From Streptomyces albiflavescens (GTDB taxonomy: Bacteria; Actinomycetota; Actinomycetes; Streptomycetales; Streptomycetaceae), in contig NZ_BMMM01000022.1 in assembly GCF_014645835.1 (NCBI RefSeq), positions 1-64,000 of the forward strand: a stretch of DNA of 64,000 nucleotides, given 5' to 3'. Of the stretch, positions 53,608 to 62,253 are shown piece by piece (within the stretch, counting starts at the first letter, position 1; each line of letters opens with the position of its first letter). The notes under the pieces are model-generated. The model did no database searches. It had not been told where the DNA came from and saw nothing but the letters and a program-made list of their open reading frames with translations. The translations under genes and the position numbers were made by a program.

Positions 53608-54816
53608 CTACCGGCGGGAGCGGGCCTGCACCGTGCGGGCCACTCGCGGTCCCAGCCAGCGCTTGAACCGACGCAGCGGCTCCAGTTGCCCTGCCGCGCG
53701 GTCGATCCGGTAGTACAGCTGCGGCGGGATGTACGGGAGCAGCGGAGAGTGGCGCTGTCCCAGCAGCGCGAACATCTGCGCCGGTGGGAGGCGGATGTAG
53801 CGCGGGAGGTTCTCGTACCACTGCGCACTGTGGCGGGCCGCGCTCTGGACCGGCAGAAGTGCGGATCTGCGGGCCCGCTCGTATTGAGTGAGGGCGCATT
53901 CGAGTTCCGGGTGCTCGCGCAGCGCTCCGGCCAGGGAGATGGCGTCCTCCAGGGCGAGGGTGGTGCCCGCGCCGATCGAGTAGTGGGTGGTGTGCGCGGC
54001 ATCGCCGAGCAGGACGAGGTTGCCGCGGTGCCAGGTCCGGTTGGTCAGGGTGCGGAAGCTGAGCCACTGCGCGCTGCCGTCGACCTGCGCCCGGCCGATC
54101 AGCCCGTGACCGTCGAGCAGATCGGCGAAGAGTTTTTCCAGCAGGGCGAGACCGTCCGCCTCGCTCGTCCGGTCGAGGCCGAGGCCGGTCCAGGTCTCCG
54201 GGGAGCACTCGACGACGCAGGTGCTGTGGTCCTCGCTGAATCCGTAGCCGTAGCACCAGATCCAGCCGTGGCCCGTCTCCACGAAGGAGAAGGTGAAGGA
54301 GTCGAAGATCTTGGTCGTGCCGAGCCAGATGTAAGTGTTCCGACCCAGCTTGATGTCGGTGCCGAAGTGGTCGGCGTGGCGCTCGCGCAGCGCGCTGTTG
54401 ACCCCGTCGCCGGCAATGACGAGGTCGGCGTCGGGCAGCCGGTCGGCCGCGATCTCGTGCTCGAACTCGACGCGTACGCCGAGCGACGTGGCACGCTCGG
54501 CGAGCAGGTCGAGCATGCGGCGACGGCCGATGCCGAATCCCTCATCACCGTGGTGCACCGTCGTGCGGTCGCCCACGTGCGCGACCCCGTCGCTCCAGCG
54601 CACCGAGTTCTCGGCGACGGCGAGCGCGGACTCCGGGTCGCCCTCTCCCAGTTTCTCGAGCAGACCCGCCCAGTAGGTCACTCCCCAGCCGTAGGTCGAT
54701 CCGGCCGGGTTCCGCTCGTAGACGGCGATGTCATGGGACGGGTCCTGGCGCTTCATCAGGATCGAGAAGTACAGGCTTGCGGGTCCGCCGCCGACGCACG
54801 CGATCTCCACGCGCAC
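53608..54816 (-). CDS. FAD-dependent aromatic-ring monooxygenase
   Basis: A 402-residue flavoprotein of the p-hydroxybenzoate hydroxylase fold. IACVGGGPASLYFSILMKR is the N-terminal FAD-binding GxGxxS motif, ADLVIAGDGVNSALRER is the DG motif, and VLLGDAAHTTHYSIGAGT is the second FAD motif. The GGGPASLY start and the long Trp/Tyr-rich middle resemble the N-terminal part of salicylyl-CoA or anthraniloyl-CoA hydroxylases and of VioD-like enzymes. It should hydroxylate an aromatic substrate using NAD(P)H and O2. It stands alone between the MFS and melC genes. Confidence 0.85.
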   Translation of the reverse strand: MRVEIACVGGGPASLYFSILMKRQDPSHDIAVYERNPAGSTYGWGVTYWAGLLEKLGEGDPESALAVAENSVRWSDGVAHVGDRTTVHHGDEGFGIGRRRMLDLLAERATSLGVRVEFEHEIAADRLPDADLVIAGDGVNSALRERHADHFGTDIKLGRNTYIWLGTTKIFDSFTFSFVETGHGWIWCYGYGFSEDHSTCVVECSPETWTGLGLDRTSEADGLALLEKLFADLLDGHGLIGRAQVDGSAQWLSFRTLTNRTWHRGNLVLLGDAAHTTHYSIGAGTTLALEDAISLAGALREHPELECALTQYERARRSALLPVQSAARHSAQWYENLPRYIRLPPAQMFALLGQRHSPLLPYIPPQLYYRIDRAAGQLEPLRRFKRWLGPRVARTVQARSRR

Positions 54817-55148
54817 TCCCCTTTGTTACACAAAGCGGTCAATTGGTGACGAAGCGTAGCAGTCGGTGTGACCCCTAGAGTTCACGTCACCTTGCGGGCG
54901 TGAGCCACACCACTCGCGACGGACCACCTCGGCAAGATCATCAACAGCGGGCCGCCCAACGGGAGGAATTTCACGTTCCGGTGGGACACGAGCACTCTCG
55001 ACAGCAAGATCATCTTCGTTCAACCTTGCACTGTATTTACTTAATTGTCCGGATCGCAGCCAACCGACATTCGCCGATTTCTCCCGCTCTTTGATGACCC
55101 GATAGGCATACCGGGTCATCAACAGAACTGATCGCAGGAGGACTTCGC
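54817..55148. promoter_or_regulatory. intergenic region and melC leader with an 11-bp hairpin
   Basis: A 332-bp divergent region with no recognisable gene. It is AT-richer at 55010-55080, where the melC promoter probably lies, though I could not fix its boxes. At 55091-55122 TTGATGACCCG and CGGGTCATCAA form a perfect 11-bp inverted repeat with a 10-nt spacer, ending 10 bp before the AGGAGG ribosome site of melC1. It may be a regulator site or an mRNA hairpin. Confidence 0.6.
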
Positions 55149-55535
55149 ATGCCGGAACTCACTCGTCGTCGTGCCCTCGGGGCCGCGGCCGCGCTGACCG
55201 TCGTGGTCGGCACCCAGGCCCTCACGGCCCCCGCTGTGTCCGCCGCACCGGGGATGTCGACCGGCGAACACCACCACGGCGGGCCGGAAGCCTTCGACGA
55301 GGTCTACCGCGGCCGCCGCATAGAGGGCCGCCCCGTCAGCGGGGGCGGTCACCACCACGGTGCCGGATACGCCGTGTTCGTCGACGGCGTGGAACTGCAC
55401 GTGATGCAGAACGCCGACGGCAGCTGGATCAGTGTCGTCAGCCACTACGCCCCCGTGCCCACCCCGCGCGCCGCCGCCCGTGCCGCGGTCGTGGAGCTGC
55501 AGGGGGCCCCGCTCGTCCCCTTCAACGCCAACTGA
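55149..55535 (+). CDS. melC1: tyrosinase copper chaperone MelC1
   Basis: A 128-residue copper-transfer protein. The twin-arginine signal TRRRALGAAAALTVVVG allows it to carry the folded MelC2 tyrosinase, which lacks a signal, through the Tat pathway. His-rich motifs STGEHHHGGPEAF and SGGGHHHGAGYAVF bind copper, and the body (about 60-128) has the MelC1 fold with VDGVELHVMQNADGSWIS. The ATG follows GGAGG. MelC2 starts 33 bp downstream in the same operon. Length and motifs match known Streptomyces MelC1 proteins. Confidence 0.95.
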   Translation: MPELTRRRALGAAAALTVVVGTQALTAPAVSAAPGMSTGEHHHGGPEAFDEVYRGRRIEGRPVSGGGHHHGAGYAVFVDGVELHVMQNADGSWISVVSHYAPVPTPRAAARAAVVELQGAPLVPFNAN

Positions 55536-55568
55536 CCCCCCTCGCAAGCAGATCGTGGAGTCCCGCAC

Positions 55569-56393
55569 ATGACCGTACGCAAGAACCAGGCGAGCCTGAC
55601 CGCCGACGAGAAGCGGCGTTTCGTCGACGCGCTCGTGCAGCTCAAGCGAAGTGGCCGGTACGACGCCTTCGTCACGACACACAACGCCTTCATCATGGGC
55701 GACACGGACAGCGGCGAGCGCACGGGCCACCGTTCGCCGTCCTTCCTGCCCTGGCACCGCAGATTCCTCATCGAGTTCGAGCAGGCACTGCAGTCCGTCG
55801 ACTCAACCGTCGCGCTGCCGTACTGGGACTGGAGCGCCGACCGCTCGACGCGCTCGTCCCTGTGGGCGCCCGACTTCCTCGGCGGCACCGGGCGCAGCCT
55901 GGACGGCCGGGTGATCGACGGCCCGTTCTCGGCCTCGTCGGGCAACTGGCCGATCAACGTGCGCGTCGACAACCGTACGTATCTGCGCAGATCGCTCGGC
56001 AGCGGCGCCCGGGAGCTGCCGACCCGCGCCGAGGTGGAGTCCGTGCTCGCCATGGCCACGTACGACATGGCGCCGTGGAACAGCGCCTCGGACGGCTTCC
56101 GCAATCACCTCGAAGGCTGGCGCGGCGTCAATCTGCACAACCGGGTCCACGTCTGGGTCGGCGGGCAGATGGCCACCGGCGTCTCCCCCAACGACCCCGT
56201 CTTCTGGCTCCACCACGCCTACATTGACAAGCTGTGGGCCGACTGGCAGCGCCGCCACCCCGACTCGGGCTATCTGCCGACGGCCGGTACACCCGACGTC
56301 GTCGACCTCGGCGAGACGATGAAGCCCTGGAAGGACGTACGGCCCGCGGATCTGCTGGACCACACCGCGTACTACACGTTCGACGCCGCCTGA
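55569..56393 (+). CDS. melC2: tyrosinase MelC2 (monophenol monooxygenase)
   Basis: A 274-residue type-3 copper enzyme that oxidises tyrosine to dopaquinone, the first step of melanin. All six copper ligands are present at the positions of the well-studied Streptomyces enzyme: His38, His54 and His63 for CuA (in TTHNAF, TGHRS and PWHRRFL), and His190, His194 and His216 for CuB (in NLHNRVH and WLHHAYID). No signal peptide is present, as expected since MelC1 supplies it. Followed by a strong hairpin at 56412-56442. Confidence 0.96.
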   Translation: MTVRKNQASLTADEKRRFVDALVQLKRSGRYDAFVTTHNAFIMGDTDSGERTGHRSPSFLPWHRRFLIEFEQALQSVDSTVALPYWDWSADRSTRSSLWAPDFLGGTGRSLDGRVIDGPFSASSGNWPINVRVDNRTYLRRSLGSGARELPTRAEVESVLAMATYDMAPWNSASDGFRNHLEGWRGVNLHNRVHVWVGGQMATGVSPNDPVFWLHHAYIDKLWADWQRRHPDSGYLPTAGTPDVVDLGETMKPWKDVRPADLLDHTAYYTFDAA

Positions 56394-56411
56394 TCAGGGC
56401 CGGTCACCGCC

Positions 56412-56442
56412 CCCGGGGGCCCTCGCTCGAGGGGCCCCCGGG
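56412..56442 (+). terminator. long GC-rich hairpin terminator after melC2
   Basis: CCCGGGGGCCCTCG pairs with CGAGGGGCCCCCGGG with a 2-nt loop and one bulged base. It starts 19 bp after the melC2 stop. Confidence 0.8.
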
Positions 56443-56485
56443 ACCCGAGGAAAAGAAGCTGCGCTCCTCCGCGCCGATCGGCAGG

Positions 56486-57124
56486 ATGAGTGGTGTGCTG
56501 ATCATGGAACCCGTGCTGGAGACCTATGAGGCCGCCGACTTCACGCTGTGGCCCACCGCCGACCAGCCCGCGGACCGGTTGCTCGTCCTGTCCGGCGACC
56601 TGTCGCCGCTCGAGGTCGGTACCGCCATGGCCGTCCTGGCCGGCTACAACAAGACGCAGCGCAGGCGTCACGACCCCGGTCCTGCGGACGGCCTCGCGAT
56701 GCTGCGCCGCCTGGTGTCGGTCGAATCCGTCGTCGCTCCGGGCGGCTTGCGGCTCCAGGACTCCGCCACCGGAGTCACCGTGCCGCCGGGATGCTGCTTC
56801 GGTCTGGAGAACTGGCGGGACTGGCAGGGTCTGCTGGACGGCGAAACGCCCTGGCTCGGCCACGACCCCACGCCGGGCGTCGAGCCATCGGGATCGCTCG
56901 TCCGGCTGTGGCCGGACGCGGAACGCCCGGCCGGACTGCCGATCGAACTGGCCTTGAGCGAGCTTCCGGTGCTGCTCGAATCCGTGCGCAGCGCGCTCAC
57001 CGGGTTCCTGGGCCTCGTCGAGGGGTGGACGGTCCGGGACTTCCCCGCCGCGCTCGCCGCGCGGGTCGTGGCGAAGCTCGACGAAGACCTGGCCATGAGC
57101 GGCTCTCTGCGCGAAGTCTCCTGA
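56486..57124 (+). CDS. conserved protein of unknown function
   Basis: About 212 residues (206 if it starts at the ATG at 56504, MEPVLETYEAADF). It is soluble, acidic and Trp/Leu-rich, with ADRLLVLSGDLSPLEVG, GCCFGLENWRDWQGLLDGET and ELPVLLESVRSALTGFLGLV. No motif is recognised; I recall similar hypothetical proteins in Streptomyces but no function. Neither candidate start has a good ribosome site. It is flanked by the melC2 terminator and the convergent RNase HI gene. Confidence 0.6.
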   Translation: MSGVLIMEPVLETYEAADFTLWPTADQPADRLLVLSGDLSPLEVGTAMAVLAGYNKTQRRRHDPGPADGLAMLRRLVSVESVVAPGGLRLQDSATGVTVPPGCCFGLENWRDWQGLLDGETPWLGHDPTPGVEPSGSLVRLWPDAERPAGLPIELALSELPVLLESVRSALTGFLGLVEGWTVRDFPAALAARVVAKLDEDLAMSGSLREVS

Positions 57125-57133
57125 CGGGGGCGG

Positions 57134-57835
57134 CTACGCGTTGCTCGTCTCGGCGGTACGGCACTCCGGGTGTCCCCACCCCTGGCCGTTCTTGGCGATC
57201 GGCTCGCCCGCGGCGTACGAGCGGCCGCAGACGCAGCGGCCCGGGAACTTGGCCTTGATCGTGCGGCTCGACGCGTTCGGCCGCGCCGCGGTCTTCGTGG
57301 AGTTGCGGCGGCGGGCGGGTGCTGGGGAGTCGGGCGACGGCGGCGGCTCCGGGGATCCGAGGTCGCTGCCCGCGGGCTGCTGGACGGTGGCCGCCTGGCT
57401 CGCGGCACGGTCGGCGAAGTCGTTGAGGCGGTCTCCGTCGACCTGGTGCGCGGGGACGTAGCGGAACTCCACTGCGCGGCCGTCGAGGAGCTCGTCGATG
57501 CGGGCGACCAGTTCCTGGTTGGCGACGGGCTTTCCGGCGGCCGTCTTCCAGCCCTTGCGCTTCCAGCCGGGCAGCCAGGTCGTGACGGCCTTCATCGCGT
57601 ACTGGGAGTCCATCCGGATCTCCAGCGGCACGTCCGGGGCGATCGCCGTCAACAGGCGTTCCAGCGCGGTGAGTTCGGCGACGTTGTTGGTCGCCGTGCC
57701 CAGCGGGCCGGCCTCCCAGCGGGTGGGAGTCTCCTCCCCGTCGGCGACGACCCAGGCCCATCCGGCGGGTCCCGGGTTTCCCTTCGAAGCCCCGTCACAG
57801 GCGGCCACAACGCGTTCAGGCATGGCCCCGATCAT
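57134..57835 (-). CDS. rnhA: ribonuclease HI with a C-terminal Cys/His tail
   Basis: A 233-residue protein. The RNase H domain (about 8-148) has the four catalytic carboxylates: Asp14 in ACDGASKGNPG, Glu54 in NNVAELTAL, Asp76 in MDSQYAM, and Asp142 in DFADRAA, plus His130 in PAHQVDG. A Pro/Ser-rich linker (about 150-190) joins it to a small basic tail, RCVCGRSYAAGE...GWGHPECR, with Cys201, Cys203, His222 and Cys225, which looks like a zinc knuckle. It cuts RNA in RNA-DNA hybrids; the tail may bind nucleic acid. The ATG at 57823 is an alternative start. Confidence 0.85.
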   Translation of the reverse strand: MIGAMPERVVAACDGASKGNPGPAGWAWVVADGEETPTRWEAGPLGTATNNVAELTALERLLTAIAPDVPLEIRMDSQYAMKAVTTWLPGWKRKGWKTAAGKPVANQELVARIDELLDGRAVEFRYVPAHQVDGDRLNDFADRAASQAATVQQPAGSDLGSPEPPPSPDSPAPARRRNSTKTAARPNASSRTIKAKFPGRCVCGRSYAAGEPIAKNGQGWGHPECRTAETSNA

Positions 57836-57889
57836 GCCACGCTCCGCCCGGAGCCCGGCGCCACGGGTTCATCGGGCCCCGCAGCCGGT

Positions 57890-58888
57890 TCACCGGGCGC
57901 CGGAGGAACTGCCCGCGCCGAGGAGTCGCAGGCCCAGCGGAGTGGCCACGTGCAGGACGTACTTGCCCTCGCGCCGGCTGGTCACGAGTCCGCCGTCGCG
58001 CAGGACGCCGATCTGGTAGCTGGCGCTGGGCAGCGCGATCCCCACGGCCAGGGCGACCTCGGAGGTGGTGCGGGCGGTGCGGTTCGCCACCTCCGTCAGT
58101 ACGGCGGCCCTGGTGCGGCCCAGCAGACGTTCGAGGCCGTCGTCCGTGCCGCGCGCGACGGCGAGGGGCGCCTTCTCGACCGGGTAGACGAGCACCGGAT
58201 CGAGGCCCGGGTCCGCCAGGGCGGTGGGCCGGCGCCAGCAGAAGAAGGACGGCACGAGGAGCAGGCCGCGGCCCTCCAGATAGAGGTCGCGCTCGGTGGG
58301 GTAGTCCACTTCGAGCACGGGAGCCCGCCAGCGAGCCAGCGGGCGCAGCCCGTCGAGGAGGGCCCTGGTGCCGCCGTCGAGGAGGGCGCGGGAACGCAGG
58401 TCGACATCGTTGCCGACGGCCGTTCCTATGTGCGACCAGTACGGTTCCAGCAGGGCGTGGAAGTAGATCCCGAGGGCTCCTGCCAGGGACTTGAGCGCGT
58501 CGCTGCCGGGCCGGCCCAGCGAGGTCGTCCAGCTCGGCACGGGGCGCGACTCGGCCAGCCGCGTCAGTTCACGGACCATCCGTGCGCGGGGAGTGCGCCG
58601 CAGCTGGTCGAGGCCGGCGGACAGGCCGCCGCCGGTCACGGGTGGTGTGAGGAAGTCCGGGATGTAGCCGGCCGCGGGGATCAGGGCCCGCAGCGGGTGC
58701 AGCGCGCGGCCCGCGACCGTGTCCTGGGACAGCCGGTCGTGGGCCGCGCGCCGCCAGTGTCCGAAGTCGAGCGGTCCCTGCCCGGTTTCCAACCGGCAGA
58801 CGCTGCACATCAGCTCCCACAGCGGATCGGGTTCCCGGGCCACGCGAATGTTCTGCAGATCGTGCGAGGTGAAGTGAATGCGAAGCAT
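57890..58888 (-). CDS. ArsR-family winged-helix regulator with large N-terminal domain (DUF5937-like)
   Basis: A 332-residue protein from the ATG at 58888 (MLRIHFTSHDLQNIRVA). The N-terminal ~240 residues form a mixed helical domain of the DUF5937 type; the LRIHFTSHDL opening is typical. The C-terminal region (about 245-320) is an ArsR-like winged helix with LGRTRAAVLTEVANRTARTT and EVALAVGIALPSASYQIGVL. Many Streptomyces copies exist; ligands and targets are unknown. No Cys metal site is visible. It lies downstream of the VOC gene on the same strand, 111 bp away. Confidence 0.85.
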   Translation of the reverse strand: MLRIHFTSHDLQNIRVAREPDPLWELMCSVCRLETGQGPLDFGHWRRAAHDRLSQDTVAGRALHPLRALIPAAGYIPDFLTPPVTGGGLSAGLDQLRRTPRARMVRELTRLAESRPVPSWTTSLGRPGSDALKSLAGALGIYFHALLEPYWSHIGTAVGNDVDLRSRALLDGGTRALLDGLRPLARWRAPVLEVDYPTERDLYLEGRGLLLVPSFFCWRRPTALADPGLDPVLVYPVEKAPLAVARGTDDGLERLLGRTRAAVLTEVANRTARTTSEVALAVGIALPSASYQIGVLRDGGLVTSRREGKYVLHVATPLGLRLLGAGSSSGAR

Positions 58889-58999
58889 GCGGTCTCTTTC
58901 GCTCGCCGTCCTTGTGAGGGATCCGGCCACCCTGGGGTACCGCGGCCACAAGAAGGGACGAGCATCACATCTACGCGGTTGCTCTCGCGAGGGAACGCC

Positions 59000-59797
59000 T
59001 CAGGACACGTCGGTCGTCTTCGGCATGTCTCCCCGGGTCGTCGTCATGTCGATGACGGAGAACGACGCGCCCTGCGGGTCGCTCAGTGCAGCGAACCGGC
59101 CGAACGGGCTGTCCATGGGCCCGAAGCGCAGGATGCCGCCGCGCTCCGTCGCCTTCGCCACCGCCGCGTCGCAGTTCTCGACGGTGAAGTACACGTTGAC
59201 GTACGGCGGTACCTCGGGCGGGAAGTCGTCCGTCATCTTCATCCGGCCCAGAACGGGTTCCTCGCCCAGGCTGAAGATCCGGAAGTCGACGGCATCGTCC
59301 TCGACCTGCTTGGCGCTGAGCGGGAAGACGGCGGGGAAGAACGCGTCGGACTTCTCGGGCTCTCGGGTGAAGACCTCGGCCCAGGCGTACGCGCCGGGGA
59401 CGGCCGTCGCCTCGAAGCCCTCGTGGATGCCCGCCTGCCAGACACCGAAGACGGCGCCGCTGGGGTCACGGGCCAGCACCATGGTGCCGAACTCGCCGAC
59501 CTGCATCGGCTCCATCAGCACCTCACCGCCGTTGTCCCTGATCTTCGTGGCGGTCGCCGCGGCGTCGGGCGAGGCGAAGTACAGGCACCAGGCGGACTGG
59601 CCCTCCTGTCCGGGCATCGGCGGGACGACGGCGGCCACGGCCTTGCCGTTGGCGTACGCCTGTGTGTAGTTGCCGTACTCCGAGGACGATTCGCCGAAAG
59701 TCCAGCCCAGTACGTCACCGTAGAAACTCTTGGCCCCCTCGACATCGCTGAACATCGCGTCCGCCCAACAGGGCTTTCCTTCAGGCTGTACGGCCAT
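59000..59797 (-). CDS. VOC-family protein with two glyoxalase-fold domains
   Basis: A 265-residue protein from the ATG at 59797 (MAVQPEGKPCWADAMFSDVE). The two vicinal-oxygen-chelate modules are about 8-125 and 132-258, with KSFYGDVLGWTFGE and DAFFPAVFPLSAKQVED at matching positions and DPSGAVFGVWQ and DPQGASFSVID near each end. In several positions the usual metal ligands are not obvious, as in many such resistance- or lyase-like proteins, so a catalytic role is unsure. It is divergent from the alcohol dehydrogenase gene. Confidence 0.82.
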   Translation of the reverse strand: MAVQPEGKPCWADAMFSDVEGAKSFYGDVLGWTFGESSSEYGNYTQAYANGKAVAAVVPPMPGQEGQSAWCLYFASPDAAATATKIRDNGGEVLMEPMQVGEFGTMVLARDPSGAVFGVWQAGIHEGFEATAVPGAYAWAEVFTREPEKSDAFFPAVFPLSAKQVEDDAVDFRIFSLGEEPVLGRMKMTDDFPPEVPPYVNVYFTVENCDAAVAKATERGGILRFGPMDSPFGRFAALSDPQGASFSVIDMTTTRGDMPKTTDVS

Positions 59798-59935
59798 GGC
59801 GTCGACCTTCTCCGGTTCGGTGAACGGTGCGCATTTCACGCTAACCAGGCTTCGCCAGGGCCGCGCGCCGAGTGGGGCGGCCTGCACCACACTGGAGAGC
59901 GAGCACAGGTGGTCGTCGACAGGACGGGGCACTGG

Positions 59936-60958
59936 ATGATGATGCACGCGTGGGAAGTGGCCCGGCCCGGGCCGATCGACGGGGATCCGCTGCGCTACGT
60001 CGAGAAGCCGGTGCCGGTGGCGGGGCCCGACGAGCTCCTCGTGCACGTCCGAGCGTGCGGGGTGTGCCGCACCGATCTGCATGTCACCGAGGGCGACCTG
60101 CCCGTGCGCCGGCCGGGGGTGACGCCGGGGCACGAGGTCGTCGGCGTCGTCGCGGGGACCGGCGACGACGTGAGCGGCTTCGCCCTCGGTGACCGGGTGG
60201 GCGTCGCCTGGCTGCGCCGTACGGACGGCACGTGCCGGTACTGTCTGCGCGGCTCGGAGAATCTCTGCCCGGCGTCCCGATACACCGGCTGGGACGCCGA
60301 CGGTGGTTACGCGGAGTACACGACCGTCCCGGCCGCCTACGCGTACCGGCTGCCCGACGACGTGGACGACATCGCCCTGGCACCGCTGCTGTGCGCGGGC
60401 ATCATCGGCTACCGCGCGCTGCTGAGGGCCTCGCTGCCGCCCGGCGGGCGGCTCGGGCTGTACGGCTTCGGCGGCAGCGCCCACCTGTGCGCGCAGCTCG
60501 CCGTCGCGCAGGGCGCCACCGTGCACGTCCTGACCCGCGATCCGGCCGCACGCCGGCTGGCGCTCGACCTCGGCGCCGGGTCCGCCCGCGGAGCGTACGA
60601 CGAGCCCCCCGAGCCGCTGGACAGCGCGATCCTGTTCGCGCCGGTCGGTGACCTGGTCCCGGTCGCGCTGCGGGCACTCGACCGGGGCGGGGTCCTGTCG
60701 GTCGCGGGGATCCACCTGAGCGACACCCCACCGCTGCGCTACGAGCGCGAGCTGTTCTACGAGAAGGAACTGCGCAGCGTCACCTCCAACACGCGCGAGG
60801 ACGGCCGGACCTTCCTGGCGCTCGCGGCCCGGCACGGCGTCCGCGCGACGACGCACCCCTACCCGCTGTCCGAGGCACAGCAAGCCCTCAAGGACCTCAA
60901 GGCGGGCCGTTTCGACGGGGCTGCCGTACTGGTGAACGATCTTCCGCCGCAGCACTGA
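59936..60958 (+). CDS. zinc-dependent alcohol dehydrogenase
   Basis: A 340-residue medium-chain dehydrogenase. The catalytic zinc site is CGVCRTDLH with GHEVVG, and the structural zinc lobe is in TCRYCLRGSENLC. The NAD(P)-binding region has LGLYGFGGSAHLCAQLA, a GxGxxA-like motif. It resembles the AdhP/AdhA class, which interconverts alcohols and aldehydes. The start has three ATGs in a row (59936, 59939, 59942); any may be used. It is divergent from the VOC gene. Confidence 0.9.
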   Translation: MMMHAWEVARPGPIDGDPLRYVEKPVPVAGPDELLVHVRACGVCRTDLHVTEGDLPVRRPGVTPGHEVVGVVAGTGDDVSGFALGDRVGVAWLRRTDGTCRYCLRGSENLCPASRYTGWDADGGYAEYTTVPAAYAYRLPDDVDDIALAPLLCAGIIGYRALLRASLPPGGRLGLYGFGGSAHLCAQLAVAQGATVHVLTRDPAARRLALDLGAGSARGAYDEPPEPLDSAILFAPVGDLVPVALRALDRGGVLSVAGIHLSDTPPLRYERELFYEKELRSVTSNTREDGRTFLALAARHGVRATTHPYPLSEAQQALKDLKAGRFDGAAVLVNDLPPQH

Positions 60959-61020
60959 GCATGCGGGCCCGCCGCTCGCGTGCATGGATGGACTCAGGCG
61001 TGTAGGGCGGTGGAGGTGGC

Positions 61021-62247
61021 ATGGCGGGCCGAGGCGGTGAGGACTCCGGCGGCATGCGGACGCCGTTCGCTGCCATGGACGACGCCGTCGAGTCGATCGG
61101 CACCACCTTGGACGAGCGGGCCACATGTACCGAGCTCGCCGCATTCGCGTGCCGGCACTTCTGCGACGCCGCGGCGGTGGATCTGCTGCCCGCGGACGTC
61201 CCGGCCACCCAGAAAACGCCGGATCCGAACCTCGCCCGCGTCGCCACCGCGGGCAACTCCGAGCTGCTGACCCCGTGGACCCCGCACGGCGCGCGGCCGC
61301 TGACCATCCGGGCGCTGGACGAGGGGCACCCGATCACCGCCTCGATCGATCTGTCCGGGCTGGTCCCGCGCCGGGTCATGACCGTGCCCCTGCTCGCGCA
61401 CGGGCGCCTGTACGGGGTCCTGCTGGCCGTCCGGCAGGGGCCGGCGTTCACCGACGCGGAGACCACCGGCACGCACTACGCCGCACGCCTCGCGGCCGTC
61501 CACCTCGGCCATTCACGCCAGCACAGCGCCATGCGCAGTACGGTCCTCAGCCTCCAGCGGGCGCTGCTGTCCGAACCCGGCCGACCGCATCCGAACCTCG
61601 ATCTGGCCACCCGCTATCTGCCGGCCGGGGGCAGCACTCTGGTGGGCGGGGACTGGTTCGAGGCCGTACGGCTGCACTTCGGGCGCACCCTGCTGGTCGT
61701 GGGCGACGTCATGGGGCACGGACTGGACGCGGCGGTGGACATGAACGCGTACCGGTCGATGCTGCGCTACGTCGCCTCCACGGATCTGCCGCCGTACCGG
61801 GTGCTGCGGCGCCTGGACGCCGCGGTCGCCGAGGACGGCATCCGGCGTCCGGCCACCTGTCTGCTCGTCCAGGTCGACCCGGCACGCGGTACGGCGGCGA
61901 TGGCCGCGGCCGGACACCTGCCTCCGGTGGTGTTCGCCGGGGACGGCACCGGCGAACTGCTGGAGCTGCCGGTCGGTCCCCCGCTGGGCACCGGGATCGG
62001 GGGCTACGAACCTGCCACCCGCGCGCTCGCGCCCGACGACACCCTGCTGATGTTCACCGACGGTCTGGTGGAGCGCCGCAGCGAGGACATCGACGAGTCG
62101 CTCGCCCGGCTGGCCGGGCTGCGGCTGCCGCCGGGGGCGGCCGTCGAAGCGCAGCTCGACGAGATCCTCCTCAAGCTCGACGCCCGTCATGCGGAGGACG
62201 ATGTGGCGGTCCTGGCCGCCCGCATCCGTCGCCGCCACCCGACGTGA
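61021..62247 (+). CDS. GAF-domain PP2C (SpoIIE-type) phosphatase
   Basis: A 408-residue cytoplasmic phosphatase. An N-terminal GAF domain (about 20-165, LGHSRQH at its end) precedes a SpoIIE catalytic domain (about 175-405). Metal ligands are in LVGGDWFEAV and LLVVGDVMGHGLDAAV, with MFTDGLVERR and AEDDVAVLAA near the end, all intact. It is predicted to dephosphorylate an anti-sigma factor antagonist, and a STAS-domain gene of that type lies right beside it (convergent, 6 bp apart). This is one of two such phosphatases in the window. Confidence 0.9.
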   Translation: MAGRGGEDSGGMRTPFAAMDDAVESIGTTLDERATCTELAAFACRHFCDAAAVDLLPADVPATQKTPDPNLARVATAGNSELLTPWTPHGARPLTIRALDEGHPITASIDLSGLVPRRVMTVPLLAHGRLYGVLLAVRQGPAFTDAETTGTHYAARLAAVHLGHSRQHSAMRSTVLSLQRALLSEPGRPHPNLDLATRYLPAGGSTLVGGDWFEAVRLHFGRTLLVVGDVMGHGLDAAVDMNAYRSMLRYVASTDLPPYRVLRRLDAAVAEDGIRRPATCLLVQVDPARGTAAMAAAGHLPPVVFAGDGTGELLELPVGPPLGTGIGGYEPATRALAPDDTLLMFTDGLVERRSEDIDESLARLAGLRLPPGAAVEAQLDEILLKLDARHAEDDVAVLAARIRRRHPT

Positions 62248-62253
62248 CGCCGG

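Noticed and set aside
57170..60958. A very long open frame on the plus strand ending in the alcohol dehydrogenase
   Set aside because: Only its last part (from 59936) has dehydrogenase motifs. The rest is antisense to RNase HI, the ArsR-like gene and the VOC gene and is an effect of high GC.
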